Of a DNA stretch of 64,000 bases, positions 36,567-48,653 are shown piece by piece. Positions within the stretch are counted from its first letter, which is position 1. Each line of letters starts with the position of its first letter. Under the pieces are notes generated by a model. It was not told where the DNA came from and did no database searches. It saw only the letters and a program-made list of their open reading frames with translations. Location: positions 104,655,272 through 104,719,271 of the forward strand of contig CM060697.1 in NCBI GenBank assembly GCA_030686995.1. The letters are read 5' to 3'. Position numbers and translations under genes: made by a program. This stretch comes from Artemisia argyi (Eukaryota > Streptophyta > Magnoliopsida > Asterales > Asteraceae).

Positions 36567-39500
36567 TCAGCTAGTGTTGGTCTCGGTAATAGGTTTGGTG
36601 AAAAGGTGTGGATACTTGCGTTGCATTTGGTCCTCTCGTTCCCAAGTAAACTCGGGTCCTCTTTGAGAATTCCAGCAAACCTTAACGATCGGAATTCGAC
36701 TCTGCTTCAACTGTTTGACCTCTCAGTCCATGATTTCAACTGGTTCCTCCACAAAGTTAAGCTTGTCATCTAGCTGAATCTCTTCTAATGGTATAACGGA
36801 TGATTCATCTGAAAGGCATTTCTTGAGGTTTGAGACATGAAATGTGTTATGTACGTTGCTAAGTTCTGATGGAAGTTCAAGCTTGTAAGCTACTGGACCA
36901 ATCCTTTCTAGTATCTTAAATGGACCAATGTATCTCGGGTTCAACTTTCCGCGTTTTCCAAATCGTATCACGCCTTTCCAGGGCGAGACTTTCAACATGA
37001 CCTTGTCTCCAACCTGGAATTCCAATGGTTTGCGTCTAACATCTGCATAACTTTTCTGTCGGCTTCTAGCGGTTTCAAGTCTTTCTCAAATCTGGATTAT
37101 CTTTTCTGTTGTTTCCCTAACCATCTCTGGACCTGTGCATTGTACCTCTCCAACTTCTGCCTAACAAACTGGGGAACGACACTTACGACCATAAAGTACC
37201 TCAAATGGTGCTGCTTTAATACTTGAATGGTAACTGTTGTTATAAGAGAACTCGATTAATGGCAAATGGTTAGCCCAACCATTCCCAAAGTCAATCACAC
37301 ACGCCCTCAGCATGTCCTCCAGTGTCTGAATAGTTCTCTCACTCTGACCATCAGTCTGTGGATGGTAAGCAATGCTCATGTCTAACTTGGATCCAAAAGA
37401 ATCTTGTAATGACTTCCAAAAGTTTGAAGTAAAGCGGCTATCTCTGTCAGAAATAATGGAGATTGGTGCTCCATGTCTCGAGACTATTTCCTTGACATAT
37501 AGTCTGGCAAGTTGTTCCATGGAATAAGTCTCTCTAATAGGTATGAAATAGGTTGATTTAGTAAGACGATCAACAATTACCCAAATAGCATCGTAACCTC
37601 CTGACGTCTTGGGAAGTTTAGTAACAAAGTCCATTGTAATACGCTCCCACTTCCATTGTGGAATTTCTGGTTGTTGAAGTATTCCTGACGGGTTCTAGTA
37701 CTCGGCTTTCACTTTAGCACAAGTAAGGCATTTGCTGACGTACGTAGCTATTTCTGCTTTCATGTTCGGCCACCAATACAGCTTTTTGAGATCCTGATAC
37801 ATCTTGTCAGAACCTGGGTGAATAGAGTACTTTGACTTATGTGATTCATGCATAATCAAATCTCGTACTCCACCATAGAGTGGTATCCAACTTCGATCCT
37901 TGAAGCATAACACTCCATCTGCTCTCTTTACAAAGCCATTCTTGTTTTCTGGCATACCATAAAGTTTCTCCTGTGGTCGATTTTCCTCCTTGAGAGCCTC
38001 AATCTGAGCTTCTAGAATTTTTGATGGTAATGGCGAAATAATAGTCATTCCCAACGACCTAACCCTCAAAGGTTTGAGTCGTTCCTTTCGGCTAAGTGCA
38101 TCTGCTACAACATTTGCTTTTCCTGGGTGATATCGGATCTCACAATCGTAATCACTCAACAACTCTAGCCAGCGATGTGGTCTCATATTAAGTTCCTTCT
38201 GATCAAGTATATGTTGTAAGCTCTTGTGGTCGGTAAAAACTACACATTTAGTACCATAAAGGTAGTGTCTCCAAATCTTAAGTGCAAATACAACAGCACC
38301 CAACTCCAAGTCGTGTGTAGTGTAATTCTTCTCGTGTGTCTTAAGCTGTCTAGATGCATAAGCTATCACCTTCTCGTTTTGCATTAGCACAACTCCAAGC
38401 CCTTTATGCGAAGCATCGCAATATACCACAAAGTTCTCAATACCTTCTGGTAGTGACAAAATCGGTGCACTACAAAGCTTCTGCTTCAATAACTGAAATA
38501 TAGATTCTTGTTTCTCTCCCCACTCGTACTTTTGATTCTTTTGTGTCAGCTTAGTCAGCGACTTCGCTATCTTGGAAAACCCTTCAATAAACCTTCTGTA
38601 ATATCCTGCAAGTCCTAGGAATTGACGAATTTCTGTAGGAGATTTGGGCGTAGCCCAATCCTTTACTGCCTCGATCTTTGCTGGGTCGACTTGTAATCCT
38701 TGGCTATCAATGACATGGCCAAGAAATTGAACTCTTTGTATCCAAAAGTCACACTTTGAAAACTTGGCATACAATTGCTCCTCCTTGAGTAGTTCCAATA
38801 TTGTTCTGAGGTGTGCTTCATGCTCTTCCTTACTCATGGAATAAATCAGGATATCGTCAATGAATACGATCACAAACTTATCAAGATATGGTTTACGCAC
38901 TCTGTTCATGAGATCCACGAATACCGCAGGTGCATTCGTTAATCCAAAAGGCATCACTTGAAACTCATAATGACCATAACGTATTCTGAATGCCGTCTTC
39001 GGGATATCTTCTTCCCGAACTCTGAGTTGATGGTAGCCTGATCTTAAATCAATCTTGGAATAAAAACAAGAACCTTGTAACTGATCGAACAAGTCATCAA
39101 TCCTAGGGAGTGGATAACGATTCTTCACCGTTAACTTGTTCAGCTCACGATAGTCTATGCACATTCTGAAAGATCCATCCTTCTTCTTCACAAACAAAAC
39201 CGGTGCTCCCCAAGGCGAGGAACTCGGTCTAATGAATCCTTTGTCTAAAAGTTCTTGTAATTGGTTAGACAATTCTTGCATCTCAGAAGGTGCAAGTCTA
39301 TACGGTGCTCGTGCAATTGGTGCAGCTCCTGGCACTAACTCAATCTGAAACTCAACCTGACGTATAGGTGGAAGTCCTGGCAATTCTTCCGGAAAAACTT
39401 CTGGAAATTCCTTAACAATAGGCACATCTTCAAGTCGTTTCTCATCCGACTTCTTCTCTGTGATGTGAGCCAAGAATGCATAACAACCCTTCTTTATGTA

Positions 39501-41147
39501 CTTCTCGGTTTTAATGCATGATATGATATTGAGTCTAGTTCCACTTCGCTCTCCGCGAACAACTAAAGTTTCATCACTATAAGGAAGGTGAACCACTTTC
39601 TCATCACAAATGATTCTTGCACGATGTCGAGACAACCAATCCATACCGATCACAACGTCAAAACTTCCAAGTTCTACGGGCATAAGGTCTATATTGATTG
39701 GGTGATTTAGGAAATTGATGGTGCAACCACGGATAACAGTGTTGGTGTTAACTAAAGACCCATCGGCTAATTCTACAATATAGGGAATGTCTAAGGTAGT
39801 TGGTTCTATGTTAAGTAAAAGTGCAAATGCAATAGAAACAAAACTTCTATCCGCTCCTGAATCAAATAAAATGGATGCATAACGATTATTAACGAGGAAC
39901 GTACCCGCAACAACATTCGGGTCCTCACGGGCATCTTCTCCTCCCATAACATAAGCCCTTCCTCGAGCTACTCCGCCCTGATTTCCAGCTCCTTGATCCT
40001 TCCTCTTTGGGCAATTGTTCTTGAAATGACCCAACTCTCCACAACCATAACATGCTCCTGGTTGGTTCTGATTAATTACCCCTCGTGGAGCTTTGCATTC
40101 CCTAGTCGAATGACCGACTTTTCCACAGTTCTGACAAGCTCTAGGACAATTTCCAGGGTTGTGATGAGTCTGACACTTATTACACTTGGGTAGTTTTCCA
40201 GCATATCCTTTTCCTTCTATTGGTCCTGCAGCATAGGCCTTTGCCACTTCCTGTCTCTTAGGTGCTGGTTGGATATCATTTCCACCTTGGTTATTATCAA
40301 ACCTCCTCTTGTTGTTATTGTTGTTATTGTTTTGGTTATTGGGGTAGTTGCGGTTTCGGTTATTGTTATAGTTGTTGTTTCGAGTGTTGTTGTAGTTGGT
40401 GTTGTTTGAACGGTTATTGTTGTTGTTTGCAGCAGACTTTCCTTTTAACACTTGGACCATAAGTTTCTGAGTTATACGAATAGCCTCTTCCATTGATTGT
40501 GGGTCGAAAGACATCACATCCCCTCGGATGCTTTCGGGTAGTCCTCCGGTAAAATTCTCCATCTTTTTCTCATCGTCCGGAACCATAGTTGGACATAGTG
40601 CAGCCAACTCCTGAAACTTCCTGATATATGTTTCAATGTCATCACCTTTTGTTACCAGCTCATAGAATTCGGTTTCCAACTTTTACACCTCAGTACGAGG
40701 GCAAAACTTCTTAGTCATTAGCTTCTTGAATTGATCCCAAGTGAGCTTGTAGGCATTCTCCATACCAATAGGTTGAGCATAAGAATTCCACCAAGACATA
40801 GCTTCATCAAGAAGCATACCAGTAGCAAATTTTACCTTGTTAACCTCCTGGCAACCGCACATGAGAAATACATTCTCAGTCTTTTCAAACCAGCGGATCA
40901 AAGCAACCGCTCCCTCAGTGCCTTTATACTTGACGGGATCACTAGTCTTGAAATCCTTCCAAGTACATTCACGCCTAGTAGTGGGTTGAACCACCTCAGT
41001 ATTTGGTGCAATCTCAGCAGCCCTAGCAGCAACTTCAGCTCTCTCAGTCTCCAGAGCTTCTGCTATACTATCCCTGACCAACTTGCGGATAGCAGCTTGA
41101 GTCATAGCAGGTGTTTCTGATGTAGCCTTTGCTTTCTTTTGCGCCAT
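36567..41147 (-). pseudogene. Tekay-like gag-pol polyprotein with five in-frame stops
   Basis: A single frame of 1527 codons starts at ATG 41147-41145 and ends at TGA 36567-36569. Domains in order: retrotransposon Gag (WWNSY, FKKLMTKKFCP); an Asn-rich linker; three zinc knuckles of CX2C type (about 40195-40020); protease [11 protein letters not shown] (about 39870); reverse transcriptase with FIDDILIYS (about 38845-38872); RNase H ([17 protein letters not shown]); integrase with an HHCC finger (KCLTCAK) and core motifs [16 protein letters not shown] and [11 protein letters not shown]; and a chromodomain-like end (KVCWNSQRGPEFTWERE). Stops: TAA 40683, TAG 37695, TAG 37161, TGA 37086 and TGA 36723. 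No frameshift is seen, so inactivation is by point changes. The chromodomain is known to steer chromovirus integration toward marked chromatin. Confidence 0.92.
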
Positions 41148-41429
41148 ACTTCTGATAATTAATAATCGACAACAACCATGAGAAAACCATAATAGAATTA
41201 GTCATCGTACAAAAATATACGCCCACAACATGTATATATACAACCACAACAAGTATAAATACAACCACAACATGTACGAGTATAACCACAACCTGTAATA
41301 ATACAACCACGACACGTATAGATACAACCACAACAAGTATAATACGTTAACAATAAAGAGCAACCACGAAACATCATAAATATAATCACAACACATGAAT
41401 ATAATACATGAAAATTTCGGCCTACATGG

Positions 41430-41497
<68 letters not shown>

Positions 41498-41633
41498 CAC
41501 AACATTTCCAACATAGTAGAGTCGCACTTGATATATTTGTTTGTACAACAACCAAAAGACTACAAGTTCTTGAACTATCTCCCACACCCCGGGACTAGGA
41601 AATAGTAAAAGCTAATACAATACTAGTCTATGT
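41148..41633 (-). other. Tekay spacer between upstream ORF and gag, with a minisatellite and (TA)n
   Basis: No conserved coding motif. The ORFs read here on both strands come from the 21-bp repeat (41224-41342) and the (TA)n run (about 41434-41496). The spacer would be leader RNA before the gag start. Confidence 0.6.
41224..41342. repeat. 21-bp minisatellite, five full copies plus a partial
   Basis: The unit CACAACATGTATATATACAAC repeats at exact 21-bp steps with internal variation, mainly at positions 7-17. Copies start at 41224, 41245, 41266, 41287, 41308 and (partial) 41329. Confidence 0.9.
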
Positions 41634-42370
41634 CTAGGCTCCTCCAGGTGCTCTAGATGGTCCAGGAGCTCCAGATGCTCTAGGTGCACTCCTCAGACGA
41701 CGAATCTCCCTGTCCATCATAACTGCAATCTCCTCTAAATGCTGAACTCGAAGCTGAAGAGTAGCATCTCTACCCTCCATCATAGCCAACCTCTCATGTG
41801 CTACAGCCAACTGGTGTGTCTGCTATCCCTGAGCCTCCTGTGTAGTCTGAGCTCTATCCCGTATCTCTGGTAGCTCACCCCTAAGCTGGTCAATCAGCTC
41901 CCGATGTCCCAACTGTCGTGCCTCAAGTCCATGATACGACACGTCGATACTAACTCTGCCTAAAAGCAAACCCTCGACCTGCTCCTCAACCACCTCAAGT
42001 CGAGTAGTGATATCCGCATCAACCCTATAACCCAAACTATCAACCTGCTCCTGCTGAGCCCCTAACTGATCCTCTAATGTAACATCTGTAGGCTCCCTAG
42101 CAGTAGCTGCTCTTGAGCTCTCACTTACATGGTATACTGGTGGTGGTTCTGACTCTGTAGTAGGTGAAGCTGGTGTAGTAAACCTTGCACGCTTCCTAAG
42201 CGGCAATAGTGAAGTAGATATGGATGTAGCAGCGGGTATGGCTGGTGGTGGTGTAGGTAACATAGGAATAGCAGGGACCCTAAAGGTAGATGTAGTAGGG
42301 CAAACTTTCTTACTAGGACCTATAGTCGTCTTCCTACGGGGAAACATAAGTCTAGGTTCTGATGGAATAG
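41634..42370 (-). pseudogene. Tekay upstream ORF, 3' part, split by element 2
   Basis: The frame enters at the insertion point (TSD 42366-42370), passes a Pro/Ser/Thr-rich stretch and a region with heptad-like Leu/Val spacing (likely coiled coil), and ends at TAG 41634-41636, with one internal TAG at 41823-41825. It contains HVSESSRAATAREP. I remember similar leader ORFs upstream of gag in daisy-family Tekay elements. Removing the insertion and one TSD copy restores phase with the 5' part at 61851-62099, so both belong to one ORF of 327 codons including the stop. Its function is unknown. Confidence 0.65.
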
Positions 42371-43782
42371 TGATGAGGCGAAAAATGAACCGTTTTTAGG
42401 GGGTCATTTAAGCCCGGAATTGAATTTATTTGATCAAATATTGCCCTAAATCGTTCCTTTTGTGATTTTAGGTACTTTGGGAGAGAAATCTGGAAAAGGA
42501 AGCAATTCGGACGTTTTTGGAGCATAAAAGTGAAGAAAACGCCAAAGTCTTAATTTTCCTTGCTGGGGACAGTAGGTGACGGCATCAAGAAGAAAATCTT
42601 GACGGCGTCAAGAGTAATTTCCATGACGGCCCAGTACATATTTGACGGCATCACAAGGTAGGGCGTCAAGAGGAAAAAGCATGACGGCCCGGAAACACAT
42701 AACACTTGACGGCGTCAGATCTGGATCAAGGCAGTCCGAGGAGTATTTTGGCGGCGAGGTGACGGCGTCACAAAATTTCTCTTGACGCCGTCAGACCCTA
42801 TTTCCTATATATAGTTTTCTAATTTTCATATTAAAGAGAGAGGAGTTTTGGAGAAACCCTATGTCCGAACTTAAGATGAATTTTACAGGTTTTTCAAGGG
42901 TTCTCAGCCCTTGATCCCTTTCATGTGTAATTGAGATAAGTGTTCTTTTAATTCAATCAATATGTCTATGTGTTGGTTTTCTATATCTTATTCTTGTCTT
43001 AATTCCATCATGCTAGGCTAGATCTATCTTGTGTTTGCTTGGATCTAATGAAACCTAGATGTTAATTATGTGTTGATTACTTGTTTATGCTTGTATTGGA
43101 TGAATGAATTCGATGTTAGGCTTAAGAAAACTGGCAGATCTCCAAATGGTAACATGCTTGAACGTCTTAGGAAACATGAACTGACGTGCACTAGGTTTTA
43201 TTGGTTGTATTTAATGCATGAGTAAATTCTAATGATCCCATGTTATGAGCTTCTTAGCCGGCTCGACATAGGAGTGAAGTAGGCACTCATAGGATTGGGG
43301 AATTAAGTGCGCCACCCCATGAATGGTATTAAGGAATACAATCCGTCATCCACGCAACGATAACAAGTAATTAACGTGTAAAAGATATCTAGGGAGTAGT
43401 GAAATCTAAGTAAACACATCTTCTCCACTTATTGCTCACAACCTTAGTATAATCTAGTTTATTTTCATTTTTAGTATTTTATTTTGATTGCATCTTTAGT
43501 ATTGGGTTAGTTGACTAGCGACTAATTCCGCCCAAATCCTTAAAACCTGAGATTTTTACTTGCTTTCTAAAAAATATAAAGATACAAAAAAGAATCATCC
43601 CTCACCTTTAGAACTAGTATTTAGGTTTTCTAATCCTAGCGACACTATTCCTAGCTGAACGATCAATCCCCCGGTACTTGTCACTATACTATACTACAAC
43701 GATCAGGTACACTGCCTGGTGGGGGTTGTAAGCTTCTCAAGATCCCTTGAGAGGTAAAGCCTGGTGCGATTCCCACGTATCA
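42371..43782 (+). repeat. 5' LTR of element 2 (1412 bp)
   Basis: It runs TGATGAGGCG...CACGTATCA, with TG...CA ends, a TSD on the left and a PBS on the right. It contains the promoter described separately. Part of the U5 end (about 43700-43782) has the complementary pair CTCAAGATC/GATCCCTTGAG, a small hairpin. Confidence 0.95.
42577..42814 (+). promoter_or_regulatory. Putative LTR promoter of element 2: TGACG/CGTCA palindrome array and TATA box
   Basis: TGACGGCGTCA or close variants lie at 42577, 42600, 42643, 42707 and 42760, with TGACGCCGTCA at 42783. Half sites (TGACGG or GGCGTCA) lie near 42624, 42661 and 42682. Each full site is a palindrome of TGACG and CGTCA around one base; TGACG is the known core of plant TGA-class bZIP binding sites. 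A TATA box (TATATATAG, 42806-42814) follows the last site by 12 bp. Binding itself is inference. Confidence 0.55.
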
Positions 43783-43788
43783 AGTTTT

Positions 43789-43807
43789 TGGCGCCGCAGC
43801 CCGGGGA
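43789..43807 (+). promoter_or_regulatory. Primer binding site of element 2 (tRNA-Asp type)
   Basis: TGGCGCCGCAGCCCGGGGA lies six bases after the LTR. Apart from small changes it matches the complement of the plant tRNA-Asp 3' end, as used by Athila-type elements. Confidence 0.8.
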
Positions 43808-43953
43808 ATAGTTATTGTCTAGGTTAGAATATCTTTTTATTAGGTCTACTTGCTAGATTCCTTTCTAGTAAGATTTTATTTTTATTTTTAGGTTTTCTTT
43901 AGTCTATCTTATTTCTTTGTGTTTTTGTTCGTAACTCTTCACCACCCGACATC

Positions 43954-46191
43954 ATGGACGATGGGAACATCCTTGAACCCGTCATCCCACCACAACAAAA
44001 CCCACCACTAGAACCCCTTAGGCCCCGAACCTTAGGAGAATATTCCCGACCTAGCCACCAAGGCTACCGAAACACCATTGAGCTCACCGGAGCCAATGTA
44101 ACCCCCTTGCGATCCGACACCATCCGGTTGGTGCAAAGCGGATGTGCATTCCATGGACTTCGTTCCGAAGATCCAAACCAACATCTTAAGGACTTCCTAA
44201 AAATCGTAGATTCCATAGACCTAGGTGTTGAAACTAGAGAGACAACCCGATTACGCCTATTCCAATTCTCTCTACGGGATCAAGCTAGTCAATGGCTTGA
44301 GCATTTACCCGCGGGATCCATCAACACATGGGATGATCTCACCACTCGTTTCCTTGCTCAATTTTTCCCACCGGGGAGAACTACTAAGCTTAGAAATGAC
44401 ATCTTGATGTTCCAACAACGTCAAAATGAATCTCTTTACGAAGCATGGACTCGTTTCAAGGACTTACTCCAAAAAGTCCCTCATCATGGCATAGATCTTT
44501 GGCTCCAAGTCCAAATCTTTTATGACCATATCGATCTCTCCACGAGGCGAGCCATTGACCAATCGGCCGGTGGTAAGCTACGTGATCTAAGTGCGGAACA
44601 ATCATGGGAACTCATAGAAGATCTTGCTCTCTATGACAACGAAAGTTGGAATGATCCCCGTGATTTGAACAAAACGGTCAAGGCAATATCTTTGCCTTCG
44701 AACAATTCTAGCACTCCCGACCGTAGGATCATGGAACTTGAGGACCAAGTCAAGTTTCTCATGAAATCTTACAAAGCTCCTAAGCCTTCAAGCCAAGTGA
44801 ACAAAATCACTTCTTCATGCGAATTATGTAGTGGTCCCCACGACACTCGTGATTGTGTGGAACACCCCGGAACAGCTTTTGCGGACTACGCATCCACGCG
44901 TACCGACGAAGCGGGAGATAAGTGGTACACTTTCAAGCCCGAGCCGAACCCTTACGGTGATTCATACAACCCCTCTTGGAAAAATTACCCAAATCTTAGG
45001 TGGAAACAAAATCAACCCAATTCTTCTAACCCGTCTAATCGTTATCAACCAAACTGTCCACCCTCCAACCATACTTTCAACAACAATCCTTCTAACAACT
45101 ATGGTAGTACCAACAATCTTGAAGGATTGATGTCAAAGTTTATGGCATCTCAAGAAGCTCGCATAGCTAGGTTTGAAGCCGAATTCAACCAACAACAAAC
45201 GGAGATAACCAACAAGATTGACAACTTGTTGAAAGCCCTCAACAACCAAGCGTTAACTACACCTAGGAAGGACACTAGGGACACCAATAATGGAATCCAA
45301 ATTAAGGACTCCTCATCATCCAAACATGTCCACTTTGTCAATGTTGTCACCATTAAGCCAATAGATAAGGAGATAGAAGAGAGTGACAATGATGAAGTTA
45401 GGGTAGAAGCCGAGACTAAGGATGAGAGTAGGGAAGTTGAGGTTAATAGGGGAGAGGAATTAGAGGAAGTAGAGCCTAAAGAGAAGTACTTTGATAAGAT
45501 GCCCACCAAGGAAGAACGGGAATACCACAAGGATTTATTCGATAGTCCCGAGAGACCATATATCCTTGGCACACCCCTTATCAAAATGGGAGACCCCTCT
45601 AACATTAACATACCATGCAACATAGGGCATATGCATATATGGAAAGCTTACATCGACCCCAGATCCCCCATGAACATCATGACTAGGACTTATTACAATT
45701 GGGTGATGAAGAAACAACTTAATTTTAGGATGATGCCCAATAGGAATTTGATAAGTAATTTTGTAGGAAGAGTGAAGGGATTGCATGTGATTATAGGAAA
45801 TCTCACCTATGAGATCGATTTTATGATAGTGGAAGACACCCGCCCGGTGATAGATGATTGCCTAAGCCAAGTAATATTTGGAAAACCATTTGTTGAGGCC
45901 ACTAGGATGAGTTATGACCCGACTCTAGGGATAGTTAGATTCAAGGAGGAGAATGATGAGGTTGCCTATCAAATGCCCTACAAGATTGAGCAATACCGCC
46001 TTCTCTCCAATATAGAAAAGGAACACAAGCAAGCGGCTTATTATAGGAATGAGGAGGATAGACGTAGAGGAGTAAAGTATGTAAAGAGTAGGATGCTTGG
46101 TTTCTACAAAGAATGTTTGCAACTAGGTCCGGAATACAAAATTGGTTTAGAAGACGACCTAGAGAGTGGAACCAACGATGAGGTCACGTAG
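43954..46191 (+). CDS. Gag with degenerate protease-like domain (element 2), intact ORF
   Basis: The 745-codon ORF has no stop or frameshift. A proline-rich N-terminus is followed by the retrotransposon Gag domain (about residues 75-215: QWLEHLPAGSINTWDDL, FLAQFFPPGR, FQQRQNESLYEAWTRFK), one CX2CX3HX4C-like knuckle (CELCSGPHDTRDC, about residue 288), an Asn-rich linker, a charged region, and a retropepsin-like fold from about residue 540. The usual Asp-Ser/Thr-Gly there reads DPR in YIDPRSPMNIM, so catalysis is doubtful, although the rest (IVEDTRPVIDD, FGKPFVEATRM) is well preserved. Capsid assembly around element RNA is the likely role. The ATG follows the PBS by about 145 bp. Family placement is from memory of Athila-like Gag. 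Confidence 0.88.
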   Translation: MDDGNILEPVIPPQQNPPLEPLRPRTLGEYSRPSHQGYRNTIELTGANVTPLRSDTIRLVQSGCAFHGLRSEDPNQHLKDFLKIVDSIDLGVETRETTRLRLFQFSLRDQASQWLEHLPAGSINTWDDLTTRFLAQFFPPGRTTKLRNDILMFQQRQNESLYEAWTRFKDLLQKVPHHGIDLWLQVQIFYDHIDLSTRRAIDQSAGGKLRDLSAEQSWELIEDLALYDNESWNDPRDLNKTVKAISLPSNNSSTPDRRIMELEDQVKFLMKSYKAPKPSSQVNKITSSCELCSGPHDTRDCVEHPGTAFADYASTRTDEAGDKWYTFKPEPNPYGDSYNPSWKNYPNLRWKQNQPNSSNPSNRYQPNCPPSNHTFNNNPSNNYGSTNNLEGLMSKFMASQEARIARFEAEFNQQQTEITNKIDNLLKALNNQALTTPRKDTRDTNNGIQIKDSSSSKHVHFVNVVTIKPIDKEIEESDNDEVRVEAETKDESREVEVNRGEELEEVEPKEKYFDKMPTKEEREYHKDLFDSPERPYILGTPLIKMGDPSNINIPCNIGHMHIWKAYIDPRSPMNIMTRTYYNWVMKKQLNFRMMPNRNLISNFVGRVKGLHVIIGNLTYEIDFMIVEDTRPVIDDCLSQVIFGKPFVEATRMSYDPTLGIVRFKEENDEVAYQMPYKIEQYRLLSNIEKEHKQAAYYRNEEDRRRGVKYVKSRMLGFYKECLQLGPEYKIGLEDDLESGTNDEVT

Positions 46192-48653
46192 TAACCCATG
46201 ACCTTGAGTCTAGCTACAAGACTCGTAAATAAAGAAAAGCGCTTCTTGGGAGGCAACCCATGTTTTGTGTGATTTTATTTTTGTTTGTTTGTTATTTGCT
46301 TCCGTATGCATGCTTTATTTTTATTGTTGGTAGATCATGTTTCTCAATTAAATAGTGGAAATACTTTACTTTGTTGTTTTGGCCTAGTCTTAACTCCACC
46401 TAAAAGTATTTTTGCAAAAGATAAGTGTAAGGGGAAACCCCAAATGTGTTTTTAAGAAACAACTCGATCATGATTCTCCACAATATTAAATGAACATGTA
46501 TATTCGTACTTATTAGAGTCAAATGCTTGTATTGAGTCATAATGAAGTTTTGCAGGATTTTCCAGGAAGTAGGACCAAGTTTTTCCAGAAATTTTCCGGA
46601 AACTTAACATAAGAATTTCTGCAGGTCACTTCTGACGGCGTCAAGAATTTCTTCTTGACGGCGTCATGTGTAAAAATCTGGAAATTTTACCGATTTTGTT
46701 TTTCTAACGGAGTCTTATGGTTTTTGTGAATTATTAAGTTTTATAATCTCCAGGAAATCTGCAAACTTCATTCCACAAGCATTATATCTTATCTTGTTTT
46801 CTAGGATTTAGTAACTTATATAGGATGCCGCCGATTTTACGCGAGGTTGTCTTGTATATTTTCTTACGATTTACAGGTTATGTATGACAAGAAGATGATT
46901 TATATTCTGGAAGGGAAGCTTTGATTGTTCATTTTCTTGGAGGAAGATCTAACCTTGTCACCTTATTATCCATACCGAGCGAATCAGGGGAGTATTTGAT
47001 TTCATTCTTTTTACTTTTTCACTTTTACATTCTTTACTTGAACATTGGGGACAATGTTCATCTTAAGTGTAAGGGGAGGGTAAAAAGATGATACCTTACA
47101 TATGCACTTTCGCTTGAGTTTGTTTTGTTTGATGGTAGATGTGTAATAAAACTATGAGAAATACTTGTTAGTGTAATTTTAGCGCCAAATTTAAAATTTT
47201 TTACAACATTTAGGAGTGAAACTTTAGCCATAGCAAGCGTCTCATGGATAGGAGATTGTATGACTAGCACATAACCGTATATTCAGAAAAATTTTCCACC
47301 CGAATATGTGAGGTTCGCCTTTAGATTTGATAGGAAAAGCATTTACTATTAGTGCTTATGAGTGTACCGGTAGCATTTAGATTCTAGAACTTGCGTTAGT
47401 GACGCATCCCGAGACCGCTAGCGAGACTACATTCGTGTGGTAGGATTTACTACATGATAAGAGGCATTAGGATCACCCTTGTGTTAAACCCGTATTATAA
47501 TTACTTGACCATTTAAGTCATATTACTTGGCTAGTTAAGTCAACTAATTTTTCCCACACTTTAGCGTTGTACTCATTTTTAGTACACGAAACCCCTAGTA
47601 CACCCCTCCGAACCTATCTTTTCGTTTCTAACTTTAAGCATTTTACTTAAAGGAAGAATTTGTTACACCCCACTTAAATGTACACCCAAATCGCCTTAGC
47701 CTTCCGTGTATGCGCTCATTTTTAGTGCATTATTGTTATTTGTTAAACCCTAAGTTAACTATCTAATTGATTACATGGTTGCTAAGTCGAGTCATATCCT
47801 TGTACATATTGTTTTGGGACGATTGGGACTCATGGGTAAAGTACTTATTTTATGGAGTAATGGGGAAGAACATCATATATTACCCCCCATATGTGCATTA
47901 ATCTTAAAAGTGCTCCAAGTGTTTTGATTTTCTTAATTCGAGTCATTAGATTAGTTTATTGTAAAGTATGTAAAGATTCAAGTGTAAGGGGAATGTTCAT
48001 TCCTTATGATGTATTATTTTGGACGGTAGGGTAAGAGTGTATGCACAAAAAAAAAATATAAAAAAAAAATCGAAAAAATCAAGAAAAAGAAAAAAAAAAA
48101 AGAAAAAGAGAATAAAAAACATACGGACTACCATCCCTTTTCATTCTATGTTCATTTTATGTTTTTGTTATTTTTCATTTATTAGATTAAGTCGAGTCTA
48201 GTCTTGGCTTAGCATCGCCGTATTGTACATGTAATTAACCAAGATTGTTAGCTCGCCACCAGTAAAACTTCCTTTATCCAACAAAACCGTGTATTTCATA
48301 TCCCTACACCTAACGTTACAACCCTTTAAAAGACCTCTTTGATAGTTTATCCTAGGTGCTTACGCCATGTGGTGGAGGTTTGATCCTTTCCCAAGCCTAT
48401 GGTAATCTATTTTGCTATGACAGGTAGTGAGAGATATCTTCCGTTTCCATATTGTAATTTATACTTTATTACACCCGAGAGATGTGAGTATCTAAACACT
48501 ATTTGTGAGGTGCTAGTGTATGACCTCCGTGCTTGTCTTTGGTCTTTAGTGGAACGATTATTTGTTGTAATTACTTTTATATTAGTGTTAAATGACCCCT
48601 AACTTGTATTTTGAGTAGAATAAAAGCGCATTTGCTTGAGGACAAACAAATCT
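46192..48653 (+). other. Element 2 internal 3' region without pol, with PPT-like motifs
   Basis: No supported ORF. AAGTGTAAGGGG-type tracts lie at 46423, 47065 and 47980, each resembling the terminal tract at 48654. Two more TGACGGCGTCA sites lie near 46631 and 46653. A stem-loop is at 47039-47060. An A-rich, AAAG-like stretch spans 48046-48118. Confidence 0.7.
47039..47060 (+). ncRNA. Stem-loop before an internal PPT-like tract (element 2)
   Basis: TGAACATTG and CAATGTTCA are perfectly complementary 9-bp arms around a GGGA loop. AAGTGTAAGGGGAGGG follows four bases later. The same design occurs in element 3 (54266-54287) with one compensating pair change, which argues for selection on RNA or cDNA structure. 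Confidence 0.6.

Noticed and set aside
44831..45130. Alternative ORFs inside the Gag gene of element 2 (also 45150-45786 on the minus strand)
   Set aside because: They are frame shadows of the intact Gag-protease-like ORF.
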